The notes below the pieces were generated by a model, which did no database searches, was not told the DNA's origin, and saw only the letters and a program-made list of their open reading frames with translations. 64,000 bases of DNA, from the NCBI GenBank assembly GCA_032622095.1, contig CP136065.1, forward strand, positions 63,411,094 through 63,475,093, read 5' to 3'. Source of the DNA: Siphonodentalium dalli. Its lineage: Eukaryota > Mollusca > Scaphopoda > Gadilida > Siphonodentaliidae. Below, in pieces: positions 31,117 to 41,965 of the stretch (position 1 is the first letter of the stretch; every line of letters begins with the position of its first letter). The position numbers were made by a program, and so were the translations under genes.

Positions 31117-31275
31117 GTAAGTGGAACCAACAATAGTATGATACAACACACTCCTCCATCCCATTACAAGCTAGTGGAGGTGGAGGCCCAATTCAACCAA
31201 TATTACAGCGAAGGTCGGCGGCACCAACACAACTATGATATAACACTCCTTCATCCCAGTAACAAGCCAATGGAT
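31117..31275 (+). repeat. Tandem duplicate of the 138-bp exon's 3' end and donor region
   Basis: Copy 1 (31051-31152) contains the exon end CATCCCAGTACAAGCTAG, GAGGCCCAATGCAACAAAA, GGTGAAGGTAAGTGG, then ACCAACA and ACACTCCT. Copy 2 (about 31157-31250) repeats this order with CATCCCATTACAAGCTAG, GAGGCCCAATTCAACCAAT, GCGAAGGTCGGCGGC, ACCAACA and ACACTCCT. A third partial copy starts at about 31251 (CATCCCAGTAACAAGCC). The period is about 100 bp. Copy 2 has lost the exon's Cys codon (TGC to TTC) and the good donor. Read-through from the true exon meets a stop soon after the donor, so copy 2 is not an extension of the exon. Confidence 0.88.
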
Positions 31276-31341
31276 ACCGTGCTGTGGTTGTTGGTCGTTT
31301 ATATATATAAAAGAGTAATTTCGGACAAGCTTAGGAGAAAA

Positions 31342-31520
31342 TATGTCTGTCTGTCTATCCGGATTTTTCTCCCAGACTGCTGGTCCGATTTCAACTCGCG
31401 GTGCACTGGCGGAGGTTATAAAAGCATTAGTTTTTTCAAAATATTGATTTAAAAAAATGTAATTAAATAAATAAAAATAAATAAATAAGTTCAATATGGG
31501 CCTATTTTAGCACCAGAAAT
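31342..31520 (-). mobile_element. RTE-like LINE 3'-end fragment, minus strand, copy 1
   Basis: On the plus strand: TGTCTGTCTGTCTATCCGGA, TTTCTCCCAGACTGCTGG, CCGATTTCAAC, then GGAGGTTATAAAAGCATTAG and an AATAAATAAA-rich stretch. Read in reverse, this is the GTTGAAATCGG...GACAGACAGACA closing typical of RTE-type LINE 3' ends. A clear relative lies at 53328-53530. Confidence 0.6.
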
Positions 31521-31524
31521 ATTA

Positions 31525-32395
31525 GTCTACATGCCATCCTGTATTAACCTAAATGCCATCCTATATTAGCCTACATGCCGTCCTATATTAGCCTACATGA
31601 CATCCTGTATTAACCTAAATGTCATCCTGTATTAACCTAAATGCCATCCCGTATTAACCTAAATGCCATCCTATGTTAGCTTAAATGCCATCGTATACTA
31701 GCCTACATGCCGTCCTATATTAGCCTACATGACATCCTGTATTAACCTAAATGTCATCCTATATTAACCTAAATGCCATCCTATATTAACCTAAATGTCA
31801 TCCTATATTAGGCTACATGCCATCCTATATTAGCCTACATGCCATCCTATATTAGGCTACATGCCATCCTATATTAGCATACGTGCCATCCTATATTAGC
31901 CTGCATGCCATCCTATATATTAGGCTACATGCCATCCTATATTAGCATACGTGCCATCCTATATTAGCATACGTGCCATCCTATATTAGCCTGCATGCCA
32001 TCCTATATATTAGGCTACATGCCATCCTATATTAGCCTACATGCCATATTATATCAGCCTACATGCCATCCTATATTAGCTTACATGCCATCCTATAATA
32101 GCCTACATGCCATCCTATATTAGCATACATGCCATCCTATATTAGCATACATGCCATCCTATATTAGCATACATGCCATCCTATATTAACCTAAATGTCA
32201 TCCTATATTACTAATATTAGGCTACCTGCCATCCTATATTAGCATACGTGCCATCCTATATTAGCTTACATGCCATCCTATATTAGTCTAAATGCTACCC
32301 TATATTAGCCTACATGCAATCCTATATTAGCCTACATGCCATCCTATATTAGCCTACATGCCATCCTATATTAGCCAACATGCCATCCTAGTGTC
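31525..32395. repeat. 22-bp minisatellite (CCTACATGCCATCCTATATTAG)n
   Basis: About forty units of a 21-22 bp repeat whose core is ATGCCATCCTATATTAG, with alternating linkers CCTAC, CATAC, GCTAC, CCTAA or CATACG. Blocks of several units are themselves repeated (for example around 31860-32000). Scattered single units occur to the right (32788, 33652, 37900), suggesting the array grew from a wider repeat unit. Confidence 0.95.
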
Positions 32396-32399
32396 TAAG

Positions 32400-33670
32400 T
32401 AGCTTTGTCTGTGATAAATATGGAGTGCAAGAAATTGATGAAGGAGAAACACATTTTAAGACTTAATTCTTGTATCGCCCATCTCACAAGGATTCGGTCG
32501 TTCGTTCGTTCGCTCGTGACATTAACATTAAAAGGTGCACCTGCGTCATCTCTGTCATTGAGACTGGAGTGTGCGACTAATGATGCTTCTGCGTCATCCC
32601 CTATCGTTGAGACGTGAGTGTGCGGCTAATGCATATTTCGGTTAGAATAATTAGTCTTCAGAAATGAGGCAGACACTCTCTCGGGGATGAACCATTCGAT
32701 CACATTCACCATAAAACAATGAGACACATAGAGTACTCGTGTCCTGCCTATCGGTTACGAATTTTTACTAACTGAAAGAAATGCTAGCTTACATGCCATG
32801 CACCCGAATGCCTGAGTAGCTCTGCCTGTGGTCATGCCTGCAAATAATGTGTCTGTCGTTTGCAGAATGAAGTCCCCAGATGGTGAATTTATTAGTGACG
32901 TTATCCCGCATAGCGGACTAACGTCACCACATTCACCCTCTGTGAACCTAATTCTTCTAAAGCATCAACTTTTATGGGGATAAGATTGAAGTTCCCTAGT
33001 TGAAGTTAGTGATGTTTACCCATTATTCACCTCGTTTGTGCATTTTATCTTCTGCAAATTAGGGGATATGGAAACTTCGCTGAAGGGGGAAAAGTAACTA
33101 AAACAATGTTAATTTGTGACTATAGATACATCCCAGAAGATTAGGCCTGCTCAGAATGAGGAAGATTAGGCCTGCTCAAAAGCTGTGTGGTAAAGCATCA
33201 CTAAATTTGCCCTCTGAGACCTCATGCAGCAAATGACACTCATACTATTTGAGGGCTTTCTGGAATAAACATCTAGTACCAGGTACATGTAGTACCAAGA
33301 CATAAAAATCTAATGCGACAAGTCACACGTCGTCTTCGATAATTGGGATGAAGGAGACACGCATTTTCAGATTTAATTATTCTTTTAATCTCTTCTCACA
33401 CGTTTTCGGTAGTTTGTTCCATACGGTGATCCATAAATATAATTTCTCATGCGTTCTGTGACAAATGGCTTCTGTCGTCTCTGATGTGCTCCTGGAATTG
33501 GTTCGTTTCTGTTGTGTTGCGTGCGTGAGAGTGTTCAACAACAAAATAATTCCATCAACAACATGATTGTATCCTACATTTCTGGGATAATGTATCATAT
33601 TTTGCCTACCGCCTTGACAAATTCCTTTACACAAACTGAAAGAAATGTTAGACATGCCATCATATGGTAA
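32400..33670. repeat. Old higher-order repeats, left block
   Basis: Phrases recur at intervals: GATGAAGGAGAAACACATTT (32438) and GATGAAGGAGACACGCATTT (33348); AACTGAAAGAAATGCTAG (32769) and AACTGAAAGAAATGTTAG (33635); GCGTCATCTCTGTCATTGAG (32542) and GCGTCATCCCCTATCGTTGA (32591); AGATTAGGCCTGCTCA twice near 33137-33180. Spacing of the main phrases is about 0.87-0.91 kb. No gene was recognised. Confidence 0.65.
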
Positions 33671-33673
33671 ATA

Positions 33674-34497
33674 TAGGTAAATTTATCGATTTTTAAAATG
33701 GAGTACCTTACTCGTATTTAAATTCGCGCAGTAGTATTTTTCGGGCACCCATCGGTGCGCGAATTTAAAACTGAGCGAACAATATTGCGACTCCTGAGTT
33801 TAAACTAATGAACCACAGGGAAAACAAGATCGATGGTTATGTTGATGAGTTACACACATTACGAAAGTTTGGACACTGACTAGACATTTACGCCTATATG
33901 TATACGTGTAGGCCATTATTTACATTCTGTCAACCAATATAAAAAATTAAAAATCATTACTCAAAACCAAGCGACGTACAAATCATGGTAACATCGACGA
34001 TGTTGAAATGCTTGTAAGAAATACACATATTCTAGATTGCATGTACACGAAAGCAAGTTCACTATCCACCACTCTGGAGTGACCATACAGTCTGAGTTGG
34101 TTAGGTCATCCCAACCCACAGCCGAGTGTTTCTGAAGTCAGTTGCCTTCTCCGTTGAGGTGTTCTGTTTTCGAGTATAATTCATTAATGTTCACGCAGTC
34201 CGTAACTATTTCAATATCAGAATAATAATAATATAATATAACTATAAAAATCCATCATCGCAACACAATTATGATGAAGTTATGGTTTTCATGAAGTAAA
34301 TCCGCTGTGATCGTGTTTAATATACACATGTATCTTCAGATCCACGACTTTTACGAAAATATATCTGTCAGTTTTAAATTCGCGCAGATACGTGGGCGAA
34401 TTTAAAGTACGGGAATTCAAACCTGAGCGAAAAATAGTACTGCACAAATTTAAATACGAGTAAGGTAGGTAAATTTATCGATTTAAAAAATGGAGTA
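33674..34497. mobile_element. 760-bp TIR element flanked by 32-bp direct repeats
   Basis: The element proper is 33706-34465. Its 38-bp ends pair with three mismatches (left CCTTACTCGTATTTAAATTC; right ATTTAAATACGAGTAAGG). Subterminal GCGAATTTAAA motifs recur near both ends. It is flanked directly by the 32-bp sequence starting TAGGTAAATTTATCGATTT and ending AATGGAGTA, at 33674-33705 and 34466-34497, with two mismatches. The interior contains no recognisable transposase or recombinase. Confidence 0.8.
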
Positions 34498-34499
34498 TA

Positions 34500-35700
34500 A
34501 CAATTCAAAGTATTACCAATACATCATAGAAAGCTATTGTGGCAAACTTTACCCCGTCTGTAATAATAGAGACGAAGACATGCGCCATATAGGCGGACAT
34601 GGCTCATATGAGCTTCCAACTTTTGTCTACGTAATTTGGAAGGAGGTAAAATATAGGTTGACAAATACATGAAATATTGATATACCGGCTTCATATGTTC
34701 TGAAAAATATTTACCATGGCCACAGCCATTTTCCAGCTAGTTTCAATGTTTCGCACAGAAGTGAAAAAACTCTCTTTACTTCTACCATATCAGGAATAGA
34801 TTAACACGGAACGTGCACATGGTTGTTGTTTGTTTGGGACCCAAACACCATGTTCAACTTTGTATTTTGTTATTAATTCAATGCGTATTTCTGTGACATA
34901 TAATGCTCGTAGAAAGGTAGTTCACGAATTTAGCGACCTATTTACCGGGGGGTGTTAAAAAGCGAATATTATTGGGTGTATTTTGGAGCGCAAACCTCCA
35001 TCCATGTAGCTTTAAGACTTATTTCTTTTAATCGCATGGGCATCCGGTCGTTATCCTGACCATTACCATCGGCCTGTGTCCATTTGTAAAGGTCACAACA
35101 ATATCCAAACACTCGAAAACAAATATGATAAAAAGTACTAGAAAATGCCTCTCCGCCCTCGCTATCATTGAAACATGATTGTATTGCTGAATTCAACTTT
35201 AGTGTGCAATAATGATTCTTCATAGGCCAGTACGAGATTTCGAAACTGCACTTCTGATCCTTCGAGATATCTTGCTATTGTTTAACCAAAATCGGATTTT
35301 TAAGGCGAATTTTGACGCAATTCGATAAATTGACGACAAATTCGAAAAAGTCCTTTTCATGAAGCCACCTAGGCTAGTTTCGTCAACAGAATAAACTAAT
35401 GGAATAACCTATGCCCAGCTTGGTCGTACATTGTCATCGCGGTTGTCCCAGAATGAAATGTATTGATTTGTTTTCATGTAACGTTAACGTTGAAATCCTA
35501 CCATAACCGCGCGAATTATTGCCAAATGTTGTTGGTATCGATACTAATATTTTCTAATATAATATTGCTACAGCATTATGGAGAAATATGCATGAAGGTA
35601 AGCCTTACTGATAACTCAAAAATACCTAAAACTAAGTCTTAACCCCCTGTTATCAGACATGGTCGGATCAGTTCGACCGATACCGATTTATATGAGATAT
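34500..35700. other. Intronic sequence, nothing recognised
   Basis: Several short open frames on both strands (60-84 codons) without domains. No splice-bounded exon similar to the receptor family was found. Confidence 0.5.
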
Positions 35701-35729
35701 GACGCGGATTCGCAGGAGCTCTCACAAGG

Positions 35730-36715
35730 TGCAGTTCAAATCACATTCACGATAAAACATCAACTTCAACTGATCACATTCGATAAAACATTAATATCAA
35801 CTTACAACATTCACGATAAACATCAACTAATCACATTCACGAAAAACATCAACATCAACTGACCACATGATATTCATGACAAAATATCAGCATTAACAGA
35901 ACACATTCATAATAAAACTTCAACATAAATTGGTAACATTTACTATATAGATAGAACGACACAAGTGTGTGAACTGGTTAACGTTATTGCACGAGTTTGT
36001 TGGACGCGAAGGTAAAACCAGAACCGGAGGTTCGAGTTTTACCGCGCGACACGCGACAAAAGAGTGCAATAGCGTTAACGTGTTCACACAACTGTGTTGT
36101 TCTATGTTTATTGCACACTCTGAAGGTCGCAGCTTGTAACATACTAACATTTAGGTCGATATTGTTGTATTTAATTGAACAAACTTGTGCTTAATGTAGA
36201 CTATACCCAATAATTTAGCGAAGACATTTCTGTTAAAGTTGACGTCGCCAGTGCCGTTGTTGACGTAATAGGTTTGTATTGTTCAAGAACAATACGCACT
36301 TTTTTATTGAACGTTTCAATTCTTCTGTATTTTGCTGTATTTCGCACAAATAAGCCATTGGGTGTGCAATAAAAAGCATCAACATAATCTGATCACATTC
36401 ACGATAAAACATCTTGCATCAACTGATCACATTCACGATAAAACATGAACTGATCACATTCACGATAAAACATAATGCATCAACTGATCACATTCACCAT
36501 AAAACATCAACTGATCAAATTAACTATAAAACATCAATTGATCACATTCACTGTAAAACATTTACTGATCGCATTTACTATAAAACATCAACTGATCACA
36601 TTCACGATAAAACATCAACTGATCACATTCACCTGGGACTAATATAGAATTGCTGACATTCACTAGAAAACACCAACATCAACTGATCACATTCACGATA
36701 AAACATTAGCACCAT
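35730..36715. repeat. ~27-bp minisatellite (AACTGATCACATTCACGATAAAACATC)n, interrupted
   Basis: Units with TGATCACATTCACGATAAAA occur in two blocks, 35730-35930 (looser) and 36380-36720 (tighter, about ten units). A 430-bp insert containing the hairpin at 35952-36105 separates them. Variants change the initial phrase (GATCGCATTTACTATAAAA and similar). Confidence 0.88.
35952..36105. mobile_element. Hairpin element, ~40-bp arms, inside the minisatellite
   Basis: The left arm TAGAACGACACAAGTGTGTG, then GTTAACGTTATTGCAC, is mirrored on the right by GTGCAATAGCGTTAACG, then CACACAACTGTGTTGTTCTA. The centre is GC-richer with GTAAAACC...GGTTCGAGTTTTACC as a second pair. A partial relative (AGAACGACACGATGTG) lies near 47570. 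It is a small MITE or foldback. Confidence 0.7.
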
Positions 36716-36719
36716 CGGA

Positions 36720-38405
36720 TATATATATATGGCGGCCTTATCGATACATATAATATTGCGAGCTTTCTGAAAAAAATAGAGTGACTTCTTCGACGTACGA
36801 AATGATTTTAGCCTCAAATCGTGCACGAATGTGTACGAATTCTTGTTTGCTTTGTGTATACTTAAGAACCCCGGCATCATAATGTCTCGCGAAACAACAC
36901 ATCCCACCAGTTTCCCAATAACATGAAATATTTTTTTAAATTCCACTTTATCGATGAGAAGTGTATACGAAACATGAAATGTATTATAGGAAAGCAATAT
37001 TACCGCGACATCATAACAAATGAAGGCACAAACTGTATCTGCAAATTCCTGAGTTTACAGATAATGCCAATGTGAGTTTGTTTCGCGTCATTTGGAAATA
37101 AGTCCATATTGTGCTTATTTTCACGACTACAGACTGAAATCAGTTTTCTCATTGACATTTAAATTTATTACGACTGTCACGAGATTTCAGTCGTTCTTGC
37201 TACCTTTGCCGACTTTAAGAACGGTCGAAGGCTCAGGGGATTAGAAGAAATACCTCTTCTAAGATTTATCACCTGCGTCCCTATTACTGAGACAAGCGTA
37301 AATTGCTAAATTCACTTTTCTCCTACAATAACGAACCTTGATATATGACGCAGAACATCCCACGAGATTACATTCTTTCGATCACATGTACTCCCGATAA
37401 ACCATGAGGCGCCCACTGCATATTATCAGTATAGAACATCAGGCGCTCAGAGTTCTGGGAAAAAACGAAAGGCTTCCCATAAAAGATATCCACTTCGGCA
37501 TAATCCTCAGATAAAATAATAAGTCGCATTTCCACTGACCATCAGAAGAACGTCAAGAACAGTTTTACTATAACGAAGGCCCTCGATACTATCGTCGAGA
37601 CTGTTGTTCAAAGTTCAAATACGCGATAAAGCGTCAGACAGAGCTCTATGGCTGCCTGATCCATACATTTGCTGCAAGCTTTCTGGAAAATGACATAAAG
37701 CAACTGCGATTTGCACTTGGGTAGAGTAAGTTTCCAGTTCTTGTATAGATATATGTGCACATGCCTGTTAATTTGTGTATTTGAGAGCCCCCAACAACAT
37801 CTAGCATGTTTCGAGTAACACAACACATACAATTATGGAAGGATTTTGCCGAATACCTAACTGAATTCCGTTTATAGGTATGAAAGAATGATAACATGCA
37901 TGCCATCCTATTGCCTGACTAGTTTTGTCGATGAGAACCTTACAGTGTAACATCAGCCAACAACGTACACGCATAACTATGACATAATATAAACTGGTGA
38001 GACAAACCATATATCGTCTCAACTTATCTTCATGCGAATAGGTTCATATAGGACCTAAATATTAACAAAGGTCCGTCTTGGACTTTTTTGATTCTGAAAT
38101 AAGTCTATATAGGACTTATACCCGTTATTCCGTTGAATGGCGCCGGCCGCAGTGAAACACATTATAAAGAGGGTTCATATTGTAAGTCATGTCGATGACA
38201 AACATGCCCATATGAGCTTATTTGGAATTAATATAAGCTCTATGTGGGCTTATTTTGAGCGCCACGTTTTACACCCATATAGAGCATTTTCCCCCCTCAA
38301 ATAAGCTCTATATGGGCCATCCTAATGTATGGTTTTAACTTTGTAGATGAGAAATGCAGTGTAACATCTGACACAGACGTGTTCCCAAGACATCATAAAA
38401 ACTGA
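36720..38405. repeat. Old higher-order repeats, right block
   Basis: Three diverged units share ordered phrases: CGATAAA..., GCGAGCTTTCTGAAAAAAAT (36758) / GCAAGCTTTCTGGAAAATGA (37674) / ACAAGCTTTCTATGAAAAC (38811); GTTGTTCAAAGTTCAAATAC (37602) / GTTGTTCAAAGTTAAAACAC (38962); ATGAGAACCTTACAGTGTAA (37930) / ATGAGAAATGCAGTGTAAC (38347). Spacing is roughly 0.9-1.35 kb. A 38040-38330 insert belongs to the MITE-like family at 30020. Confidence 0.6.
38040..38335. mobile_element. MITE-like element, TATTCCGTT...GGCGC family, copy 2
   Basis: Contains AGGTTCATATAGGACCTAAA at the left, GTTATTCCGTTGAATGGCGC, GCAGTGAAACACATTATAAA in the middle, and several inverted ATAAGCTCTATATGGGC / GCCCATATGAGCTTATT pairs at the right. 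Related to 30020-30390 and 54300-54905. No coding content. Confidence 0.55.
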
Positions 38406-38685
38406 GGGAACAAACCAAATCTGTTCTCTCATCTGCAAGTGAATAGGGAACAAACCAAATATGTTCTCTCATCTGCAAGTGTATAGGGAACAAACCAAAT
38501 ATGTTCTCTCATCTGCAAGTGTATAGGGAACAAACCAAATCTGTTCTCTCATCTGCAAGTGTATAGGGAACAAACCAAATATGTTCTCTCATATGCAAGT
38601 GTATAGGGAACAAACCAAATCTGTTCTCTCATCTGCAAGTGTATAGGGAACAAACCAAATATGTTCTCTCGTCTGCAAGTGTATA
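38406..38685. repeat. 40-bp minisatellite, seven near-perfect units
   Basis: Seven consecutive units of exactly 40 bp (starting GGGAACAAACCAAAT at 38406, 38446, 38486, 38526, 38566, 38606 and 38646). The only common variation is AAATCTG against AAATATG, plus isolated single-base changes. The near-identity shows recent expansion. There are no spacers, so it is not a CRISPR array. Confidence 0.95.
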
Positions 38686-38954
38686 ATAACAAGTCTTGAG
38701 ATATTACTCGGATATTTCTGTGAGGTGCCGCTCAGATGCATCCACCGTGATCTACGATAAAACCTTAAGACGCCTTGATCTCTACGAACGCCTGATCGAT
38801 AAACAATGTCACAAGCTTTCTATGAAAACCTAGAAGGCTTCCAATGAAAGAGATATCTGTCTCGGTAGAATCCTTAGATAAAAGGGGAAATGGTATATTA
38901 ATCCTGACAAGAATACTCGATGAGAAATTTCAATATAACAAAGACCATTGCTAT

Positions 38955-39848
38955 CATCGCAATCTGTTGTTCAAAGTTAAAACACGTCAAGTATAGGGAC
39001 GTTGTTGTGATTCTTCTGGGCGACGTAAGGTTATAACACAGAAATAATTGTTTTGCGGTGAATTGGTCACGGTCACATTCAAAGACAATGTTCCGCTGTG
39101 TGTTTGTTTTAACATATTTTATTTGACCCCCTTATACACGAATACATTATGTAATTAACCCTTTCATGACTGTATCTTCCTGAAATTTAGCGAAAAGCCC
39201 TGTGCCAATGCATTCTCTTATATATGCGAGTCGCCCATAGGGCGCCTCACATATATAAGAGAATGCATTGGCCTAACAATATTTACCTTGATATTGTAAT
39301 CCATTGCATTCTCTTATGTATTCGAGACTCCATATGGCAGACTCGCATATATAAGATGATGCACTGGCACAGCGTCTTTAATGCTGCACCAGCGCAGCTC
39401 TCATCGTGCAAGGGTTAACCTAGTGCAGTTTAAAATATCATACCAGGTAATCAAAGAGCACAAGTTATGTAACTTAATTGCCTCTCTCCCTTATCAATAT
39501 TCAAACGCATTATAATATGGTGTTATGTTTGGACTCAACATTAGCTTATTTGGAACATAGTACCTAAAATGATGTATCCAGACTGAGGGTGAGTGAACGG
39601 TTGTGAGTGAGCAGATATCAGGGAGTGGATGTATGTCCTATGGCGAGTTGTACCGAAACTTTTGATAGCTATATGGGCGAAAAATGTTCTGCTGATTATA
39701 CCGATCACCGAATATCAAAACACCGATATATTGGTAACAAAGATCCCTGGTACAAGGGGATTACATTGCTGATGTATGTTAACTCTCCAATCTCATCCCT
39801 TTGTGTGTTGTGCACACGTACAGCATCGCAAGCTTTTCAAAGTTAAAA
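38955..39848. repeat. Segmental tandem duplication, copy 1
   Basis: From GTCAAGTATAGGGACGTTGT through GATTCTTCTGGGCGACG, CATTCAAAGACAATGTTCCG, TATGTTTGGACTCAACATTA, GATATCAGGGAGTGGATG to AACTCTCCAATCTCATCCCT, it matches copy 2 (39943-42535) in the same order. Copy 1 contains the palindrome MITE at 39159-39414 and lacks the two insertions found in copy 2. Both copies start or end at the shared phrase GCATCGCAAGCTTTTCAAA (39824 and 39939). Confidence 0.88.
39159..39414 (+). mobile_element. TTAA-flanked palindrome MITE, CCCTTTCATGAC type
   Basis: Begins CCCTTTCATGACTG and ends CATCGTGCAAGGG with TTAA at 39155-39158 and 39415-39418. It contains two palindromes of the GCCAATGCATTC type (about 39202-39272 and 39303-39369), the second one worn. 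The matching place in copy 2 of the surrounding duplication has one TTAA and no insert (near 40130), which fixes the borders. Confidence 0.85.
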
Positions 39849-40221
39849 TGAATTTCAGCCATGGATGAGTGCAAAAATACACTCATGTTCTCTATGAATG
39901 ATACAAAAAACATGGTAATTATAATGAAAATGAGTTAAGCATCGCAAGCTTTTCAAATTTAAAATACGTCAAGTATAGGGACGTTGTTGCGATTCTTCTA
40001 GGCGATGAAAGGTTATAATCCACAATTAATATGTTGCGGTGAATTGGCCGCATTCAAAGACAATGTTCCGATGTGTGTTTGTTTGAACATATTTTATTTG
40101 ATCCCCTTTATACATGAATACATCATAGAATTAACCAAGTACAGTATAAAATATCATAGAATGTAATAAAAGGAATGGAAGCATAAGTTATTTAACTTAG
40201 AGCATTGCACCTCTCTATTAA

Positions 40222-40704
40222 AGGTACGGTTGGCCTTGGCGCTGGGTATCCTGTGAAAATATTTCCACCCGTCAAAAACCGCCACAAACAGAAAGAACAT
40301 CAAAATGTCCGTATACAAATAAGAAATATCGCATCAACAGTATGTTATTGTCAAATGTTTGACCATTGTTATGTAAACAAAAGCATAAAAAGTTACTTTT
40401 CTGGTGTTTGTTTATATTATGATGGTAAACATAAAGAGCGTTCTTTGTTGGTGACTTCCTGATATGGAATTAATAAAGAGCGTTTATGCCATTTGTGTGT
40501 GATTAGCCAGTAGCACTGTGCTGTCTTCTGTAACACAATCAGGCTCTTGCTTAGGTAAAATATAGTAGGTCTTTATGATAACATGCTGTTTACGTGATGG
40601 TCATGGTATATATATGAACGAAACTGTATGCGTTTTAATGTTTTTTCTGTTTACGGTGATTAGAAAAATATGAATATTTTCGACAACTAAGGCCTCACGT
40701 GCCT
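40222..40704 (+). mobile_element. TTAA-flanked MITE, GGTACGG family, copy 4
   Basis: Ends AGGTACGGTTGGCCTTGG and GGCCTCACGTGCCT; TTAA at 40218-40221 and 40705-40708. Only a handful of bases differ from the copy at 22282-22764. Copy 1 of the surrounding duplication lacks it (CCTTATCAATATTC near 39490), so it arrived after the duplication. Confidence 0.92.
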
Positions 40705-41289
40705 TTAACAATATTCAAACGCATAATAATATTCGTATATGGTATCCCCTGTGTGGGCCCGAGGTAAAATATGCCTACCGCCCCACTGCGAGGGGTAAGA
40801 ACCCCTAATATGGCACCCTGTTTGTCGTGGGGTGCATCCCGTGAGGTGTTGTTTTTGGGGTCATGGGGGTACTAGGACGGTCGTATCACGTGAGGCATCG
40901 ACCTGCGGATACGGCTTAGCTCATGGTCATCTTTGGTCCTGCATCTCTTCAAGACGGGTGGTTGTGTTGACCCGGCTCAATCAACCAGCTAGTCGCGCCT
41001 CTCCACAGTGTTTCAGATTACATTTCTGCTATTTGTTCTATTATGTTTCTGGTGTCTAGTTGTGTCTTCTGTTTTTCATGTATGTTGTTTCTTTCGTGTC
41101 ATGTCTGTTTGCATTTCGTCTTCATATAATGTTCGCGCCTGTCTCACTGTGGCGAGGTATCGGGAGGCTGCTATATGCAGTGGCTAAACGGGTCACCGCT
41201 TCAGCTATGTACCAGTCTTTGGCCCGACCATAATTTGAAGGGTATTCCGATACGGCTGCTGGGTTAGTTGTCGATTATTTCCTTTTCAT

Positions 41290-41535
41290 ATGGCAACTCA
41301 CGAACAAAAACGTAAGATTGACCAGTCGCCAAGTTCCACTGATGCTGAGGTCTATCATCAGTACTTGGTACTTGGTTTTGATCCAAATGGCAAGAGACCT
41401 TCTGTATTTGTCATTGACAAAATGTTCCAAAGTATAGCCGGACAATTTAAATCTGTCAAACTGATCAAGACTGGGCCACGACGTGGCACTCTTCTGATCG
41501 AATGTTCACGAAAAATTCAGAAGCTACGAAAATAG
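41290..41535 (+). pseudogene. LINE ORF1 N-terminal part (RNA-binding, gag-like)
   Basis: The frame reads MATHEQKRKIDQSPSSTDAE, then YHQYLVLGFDPNGKRPSVFV, IDKMFQSIAGQFKSVKLIKT, GPRRGTLLIECSRKIQKLRK. The Y..YLV......R.....PF.I.K.......SVK....G.LLIEC pattern is the RRM-like start of ORF1 proteins in I/Jockey-group LINEs, which bind the element's RNA. The start codon follows a long 5' UTR. A stop after codon 81 arises from a frameshift; the sequence continues in another frame at about 41582. It may have been translated when the element was younger, but is probably dead here. Confidence 0.65.
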
Positions 41536-41581
41536 TTGGTCCTCGACCATCCATTCCGCAGATCACATACTCAGCAATCGT

Positions 41582-41965
41582 GTGTCTACCAAAACGTGTG
41601 TTGATGCCAGCACTCACTCACAGAGTCAGACCAAACTCGTCAGTATATCACTACATGTAGCAAGACAAGTTGAGGAGACTGAGAGTGTTCCTGTTCCAGA
41701 ACCTCTAGCGCAGGTAATGGATACAGCTTCTGTCGTTGAGACATGTCCTCCGAAACAATTTACATGTATGCAAGTTGATCATATTGTTCCAAAAGAAACA
41801 TCGCCTGTTGCTTCGAAACAAGGATCGCCAAAGTCACTCAAACGTTGCTACTCTCAGAAAGAGAGATACATCTTTGAGCTTTCAAACCACATGATTGATG
41901 AGCAACGGTTAATTCTCAAAGACAAAAAATACAGTATTTGTGGATCGAGGTGGTCGGTTGGGTGA
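41582..41965 (+). pseudogene. LINE ORF1 C-terminal part, frameshifted
   Basis: A 127-codon frame in a shifted phase continues ORF1 with a low-complexity, Ser/Thr/Pro-rich linker (SVPVPEPLAQVMDTASVVET) and a basic end (KSLKRCYSQKERYIFELSNH). No CCHC zinc knuckle is present, although many LINE ORF1 proteins carry them. A short 3' UTR follows the stop. Identity rests on position after the ORF1-like N-terminus rather than on a clear domain. Confidence 0.45.

Noticed and set aside
38406-38685. Regular 40-bp repeat resembling a CRISPR array
   Set aside because: The units are contiguous without unique spacers, in a eukaryotic intron; it is a minisatellite.
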